From assembly GCA_015233565.1 (NCBI GenBank), contig JADFXM010000028.1, positions 1 through 64,000 on the forward strand: a stretch of DNA of 64,000 nt, written 5' to 3'. Below are positions 60,678 to 64,000 of this stretch, one piece after another. The notes under the pieces are model-generated. The model was not told the DNA's origin. It worked only from the letters and a program-made list of their open reading frames with translations, and did not search any database. The stretch is from Candidatus Rifleibacteriota bacterium. Its GTDB lineage: Bacteria; Muiribacteriota; Ozemobacteria; Ozemobacterales; Ozemobacteraceae. Numbering within the stretch: position 1 is the first letter of the stretch; every line of letters starts with the position of its first letter. Both the position numbers and the translations under genes were made by a program.

Positions 60678-61385
60678 ATGTCAGCTTTTATGGGAGAGTT
60701 GATAGGGACCGCAATCATTCTTTTATTTGGATGCGGTTCTGTTGCAGGAGTTGTACTTAACAAGACGAAGTCCAACAATTCCGGTTGGATCGTTATCACT
60801 GTTGCCTGGGCAATCGGCGTTACCTTAGGGATATTTGCATCAGGCCCGGTTAGCGGTGCGCACTTGAATCCAGCCGTAACTATCGGGCTTGCTGTTATTG
60901 GCAAATTTGAATGGGCCAAAGTTCCCTTGTACATTTTGGCACAATTTCTGGGAGCGATGATTGGTGCCACTTTGGTCTGGTTGTCCTATAAAGATCATTT
61001 CGAGGCAACTGAAGACAAAGGTGCCAAGATTGCAGTCTTTTCAACTGGCCCTGCAATCAGAAATATTGTTTCCAATTTTATCACGGAATTTATTGCTACC
61101 TTTATCCTTCTTTTTGTGATTCTTGCAATTGGAGTTACCAAATTCACCGAAGGTTTGAATCCTATGGCAGTTGGCCTTCTGATTTTAGGTCTTGGATTAT
61201 CCTTTGGGGGACCGACCGGCTACGCCCTTAATCCAGCTCGTGATCTGGGTCCTCGCATAATGCATTTTTTGCTTCCAATTTCAAACAAGGGAGACTCCGA
61301 TTGGTCCTATGCGTGGGTTCCAGTTGTTTCCCCGGTCTGCGGGGCCATTACTGCAGCGCTAACGTACAAGCTTGTTTACGGATGA
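60678..61385 (+). CDS. glpF: Glycerol uptake facilitator
   Basis: A 235-residue aquaglyceroporin that lets glycerol diffuse across the inner membrane. Six spans with two NPA-type pore motifs: SGAHLNPAVTIG (about 63-74) and GYALNPARDLGPR (about 184-196). The Asp after the second NPAR is typical of glycerol-conducting GlpF rather than water-only aquaporins. ATG 60678 is chosen because the family N-terminus (MGELIGTAIILLFG) begins directly after it and AAAGGAG lies upstream at long spacing. First gene of the glpFK-glpA-like operon; glpK starts 21 bases after its stop. Confidence 0.95.
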   Translation: MSAFMGELIGTAIILLFGCGSVAGVVLNKTKSNNSGWIVITVAWAIGVTLGIFASGPVSGAHLNPAVTIGLAVIGKFEWAKVPLYILAQFLGAMIGATLVWLSYKDHFEATEDKGAKIAVFSTGPAIRNIVSNFITEFIATFILLFVILAIGVTKFTEGLNPMAVGLLILGLGLSFGGPTGYALNPARDLGPRIMHFLLPISNKGDSDWSYAWVPVVSPVCGAITAALTYKLVYG

Positions 61386-61405
61386 ATTATCCGGAAGGAA
61401 AGAAC

Positions 61406-62905
61406 ATGAAAAAAAATTACATTTTAGCTCTTGACCAGGGAACTACCAGCTCACGTGCAATTCTTTTTGACCGGAATGGTGCAATCCTGAAAACTGCTCA
61501 AAAAGAATTTCAGCAAATTTATCCAAAAGCAGGATGGGTTGAACATGACCCCATGGAGATCTGGGGTAGCCAATCCGGAGTTGCCCGGGAAGTATTGGAA
61601 AGTTTTGGTGCTGACCCCAAAGAAATTGCTGGAATTGGCATTACAAACCAGCGTGAAACAACGGTTATCTGGGACAAAAAAACCGGAAAACCAGTTTATA
61701 ATGCCATCGTTTGGCAATGCCGGCGCACCGCATCGATTTGTGATGATCTTAAAGCACGTGGTTTGGAGGGATACATTCGCCAAAACACTGGTTTGGTTGT
61801 TGACGCCTATTTTTCCGGGACAAAAATAAAATGGCTCCTGGACAACGTGGAAGGAGCAAGAAAAAAAGCTGAATCAGGCGATCTGCTTTTTGGAACAATT
61901 GATACCTGGCTCATCTGGCATCTTACTCGTGGAAAAGTTCATGTTACGGACTACAGTAATGCCTCCAGAACACTCCTTTACAACATAAAAGAACTTAAAT
62001 GGGACGAAAAAATTCTTTCGGAATTGAGAATTCCAAAATCAATGCTTCCTGAAGTACGGCAATCTTCGGAAATTTATGGACACACCGACGAAAGTACATT
62101 TGGAGGCGCGATGATTCCGATTTCCGGAATTGCGGGCGACCAGCAGGCTGCATTATTTGGGCAAGCGTGTTTTGAACCCGGAATGGCCAAGAACACTTAT
62201 GGAACTGGCTGCTTTATGCTGATGAACACCGGGAAAAAAATGATCCCCTCCAAAAATGGGCTTTTAACAACTATTGCATGGGGAGTGGATGGAAAAGTTG
62301 AATACGCACTGGAAGGGTCCATTTTTATTGGTGGCGCTTCCGTTCAATGGTTACGCGATGAAATGAAACTGATTGCAAACGCTGCTGAAAGTGAGGAATT
62401 TGCTTCCCGAGTTGAGAATACAAACGGTGTGTACATGGTTCCAGCATTTGCCGGGTTAGGTGCCCCATATTGGGACATGTATGCCCGCGGAGTTATTGTC
62501 GGGCTTACTCGCGGGGCTAACAAAAATCATATCATCAGGGCGACTCTTGAATCCATCGCTTATCAAACAAGAGATGTTATAGAAGCCATGCAGGAAGATT
62601 CCCAAATCAGGTTGGCCACCCTGAAAGTAGACGGAGGAGCCACCGCCAACAATTTTTTGATGCAATTTCAGGCAGAAATTCTTGGCGTCGATGTCGCACG
62701 TCCGAAAGTCACCGAAACTACTGCACTTGGGGCCGCTTACCTGGCTGGTTTAGCTGTTGGATTCTGGGATTCCAAAGAAGAGATTAAGAAAAACTGGGCG
62801 GTCGACAGGTTGTTCAAAAAAAACATTGATGATAAAACCCGGGATAAACTGTACAAAGGTTGGAAAAAAGCAGTAGAACGGGCCAAAGGCTGGGAAGAAA
62901 AATAA
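61406..62905 (+). CDS. glpK: Glycerol kinase
   Basis: A 499-residue FGGY-family kinase that phosphorylates glycerol to glycerol-3-phosphate with ATP. LALDQGTTSSRAILFD (residues ~6-21) is the N-terminal phosphate-binding loop, with QKEFQQIYPKAGWVEHDP, ITNQRETTVIWDKKTG, GTIDTWLIWHL, FGGAMIPISGIAGDQQAAL and the C-terminal DGGATANNFLMQFQAEILG. Normal length. ATG 61406 has GGAAGGAA just upstream. It lies between glpF and the oxidoreductase and completes entry of glycerol into central metabolism. Confidence 0.97.
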   Translation: MKKNYILALDQGTTSSRAILFDRNGAILKTAQKEFQQIYPKAGWVEHDPMEIWGSQSGVAREVLESFGADPKEIAGIGITNQRETTVIWDKKTGKPVYNAIVWQCRRTASICDDLKARGLEGYIRQNTGLVVDAYFSGTKIKWLLDNVEGARKKAESGDLLFGTIDTWLIWHLTRGKVHVTDYSNASRTLLYNIKELKWDEKILSELRIPKSMLPEVRQSSEIYGHTDESTFGGAMIPISGIAGDQQAALFGQACFEPGMAKNTYGTGCFMLMNTGKKMIPSKNGLLTTIAWGVDGKVEYALEGSIFIGGASVQWLRDEMKLIANAAESEEFASRVENTNGVYMVPAFAGLGAPYWDMYARGVIVGLTRGANKNHIIRATLESIAYQTRDVIEAMQEDSQIRLATLKVDGGATANNFLMQFQAEILGVDVARPKVTETTALGAAYLAGLAVGFWDSKEEIKKNWAVDRLFKKNIDDKTRDKLYKGWKKAVERAKGWEEK

Positions 62906-63136
62906 GTTATACCAATCCCAAAAAATACGTGCACTTCCCCAAGGACTTTGATTTGACCAAAATGAAAAGGGATCGCTTTATCCTCCAAGAAAAAACGAAA
63001 TTTTCGGGAAAATAAGGATCCCTTACTGGATGGTTGAAAAATTCATTTCTGTCAGATAAATATAAGTTCTTTTAATTTTTTAACTTTTTCTTTATAATGT
63101 TCTTGTTTGAATGCATAACCGGGAGGAATATGGATA

Positions 63137-64000
63137 ATGAGTGATGTACTAATAATTGGCGCTGGGGTTATCGGAACAGCTATTGCCCGGAGCTTAATGC
63201 GTTATGATTTGAAAGTTACAATTGTTGAACGTGCAAATGATGTTGCATGTGGTACCAGCAAAGCCAATAGTGCTATTATTCATGCCGGTTACGGTGCAGA
63301 TGCAGATACCTTGAAAGGGCAGTTCAACGCCAAGGGGAACCCGATGTTCGACATCCTCTGCCGTGAGCTTGAGGTGCCTTTTGATCGAGTTGGGTCATTA
63401 GTGCTGGCACTTCGTTCAGAGGACGCCCAAACCTTACAAGGTTTAAAAGAAAATGGGGAAAAACTTGGTGTTCCTGGCTTAAAAATATTGACCCGTGAAG
63501 AAGTTTTGAATATTGAACCAAATGCCAACCCTGATAATTTTGGCGCTCTTTTTGCGCCCTCCGCAGGAATTATTGAACCTTGGGAATTGGCCATCGCTTG
63601 TGCTGAAAATGCGGTAGAAAACGGTGCCGAGCTTATCCTGAACTTTAATGTTACAAAGATCACAAAGAATGACACGGGATTTGTAGTTACTGATGGAAAA
63701 AAATCAATAGAAAGCAAATTGGTTATCAATTGCGCCGGTGTTTATGCTGATTTCATATATGGGATGGTCACCAAAAGTCCTGAATTTAAAATTCAACCAC
63801 GTAGGGGCCAGTATTTTCTTCTCGATAAAACAGCTCATGGACTTGTAAAGCACATCTTATTTCCCTGCCCATCAATTTTGGGAAAAGGGGTTCTTGTAGT
63901 ACCCACTGTAAATCATAATATTCTCCTCGGTCCGGATTCCGAAGACCTTGATCCATCAAAAAAAGAAGCAGTTGAGACCACTTTCGACCGTTTAAATTTT
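63137..64000 (+). CDS. FAD-dependent glycerol-3-phosphate dehydrogenase-like protein, partial
   Basis: The frame runs open from ATG 63137 past the window edge, so the 3' end is missing (288 codons seen). The N-terminal FAD loop is VLIIGAGVIGTAIARS, followed by VERANDVACGTSKANSAIIHAGYG, FDRVGSLVLAL and GALFAPSAGIIEP, all features of the DAO-fold oxidoreductases found in glp operons of anaerobes (GlpA-like). The product would oxidise glycerol-3-phosphate to dihydroxyacetone phosphate. GGGAGGA precedes the start; an earlier ATG at 63130 hits a stop at once. Another DAO-family role, such as L-2-hydroxyglutarate oxidation, cannot be excluded. Confidence 0.88.
   Translation, partial: MSDVLIIGAGVIGTAIARSLMRYDLKVTIVERANDVACGTSKANSAIIHAGYGADADTLKGQFNAKGNPMFDILCRELEVPFDRVGSLVLALRSEDAQTLQGLKENGEKLGVPGLKILTREEVLNIEPNANPDNFGALFAPSAGIIEPWELAIACAENAVENGAELILNFNVTKITKNDTGFVVTDGKKSIESKLVINCAGVYADFIYGMVTKSPEFKIQPRRGQYFLLDKTAHGLVKHILFPCPSILGKGVLVVPTVNHNILLGPDSEDLDPSKKEAVETTFDRLNF

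Overview
The window reads as chromosome from a low-G+C, diderm (outer-membrane-bearing) and probably anaerobic or facultative bacterium. Outer membrane: a C-terminal beta-barrel/surface-antigen-like domain at 51.1-54.1 kb and many exported cell-wall proteins. Anaerobic habit: a multi-[4Fe-4S] ferredoxin and a 2-hydroxyacyl-CoA dehydratase-family subunit. Tetratricopeptide (TPR) proteins are unusually frequent. I cannot name the species from sequence alone; an uncultured phylum of the Riflebacteria type is only a guess. No rRNA or tRNA gene was recognised.

Layout. 0-3.5 kb is an accessory edge: an IS21-family remnant (truncated istA, intact-looking istB), a type I-E-like CRISPR array with no cas genes in view, and a vapBC pair whose toxin is frameshifted. 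3.7-31.6 kb is mostly minus-strand core: a GntP-like permease, an MFS/spermidine-synthase/TPR fusion, HU, a HAD hydrolase, a ceramidase-like membrane protein, rfbB-rfbA-rfbC and a glycosyltransferase, a SprA-related protein, a ferredoxin, a SpoIID/dehydratase/TPR operon, and one long co-directional run holding ZnuABC, a beta-CASP nuclease, an S9 peptidase and TPR/SH3 proteins. It ends with an exported PGRP-type amidase.

31.7-42.1 kb is a second accessory region: a dead higB, an intact toxin plus HTH/ImmA antitoxin pair, transposase fragments and an FtsK fragment. Inside it lies a visibly more G+C-rich cassette: carbamoyltransferase, SxtJ-like protein, a short DUF5989-like protein, and an SGNH hydrolase with TPRs inserted in its catalytic domain. 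This cassette is the best candidate for a poorly described system.

42.1-64 kb returns to core genes: murein peptide recycling (YkfC-like peptidase, dipeptide epimerase, L,D-transpeptidase), nagB, dnaE, a large outer-membrane protein, GNAT, phosphodiester glycosidase, a YgiQ-type radical SAM protein, an exported DnaJ-type zinc-finger protein, and a glpF-glpK-glpA-like glycerol operon that runs off the right edge.

Repeats seen by direct reading: a three-copy 143-145 bp MITE-like element with 14-bp terminal inverted repeats and 9-bp target duplications (9.2, 17.3, 39.8 kb); a two-copy 94-bp repeat (5.3 and 60.3 kb); an inverted/direct repeat element at 45.9-46.1 kb; and two related short ORFs beside the surface-sugar genes. 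Several genes shorter than 60 codons are annotated here.
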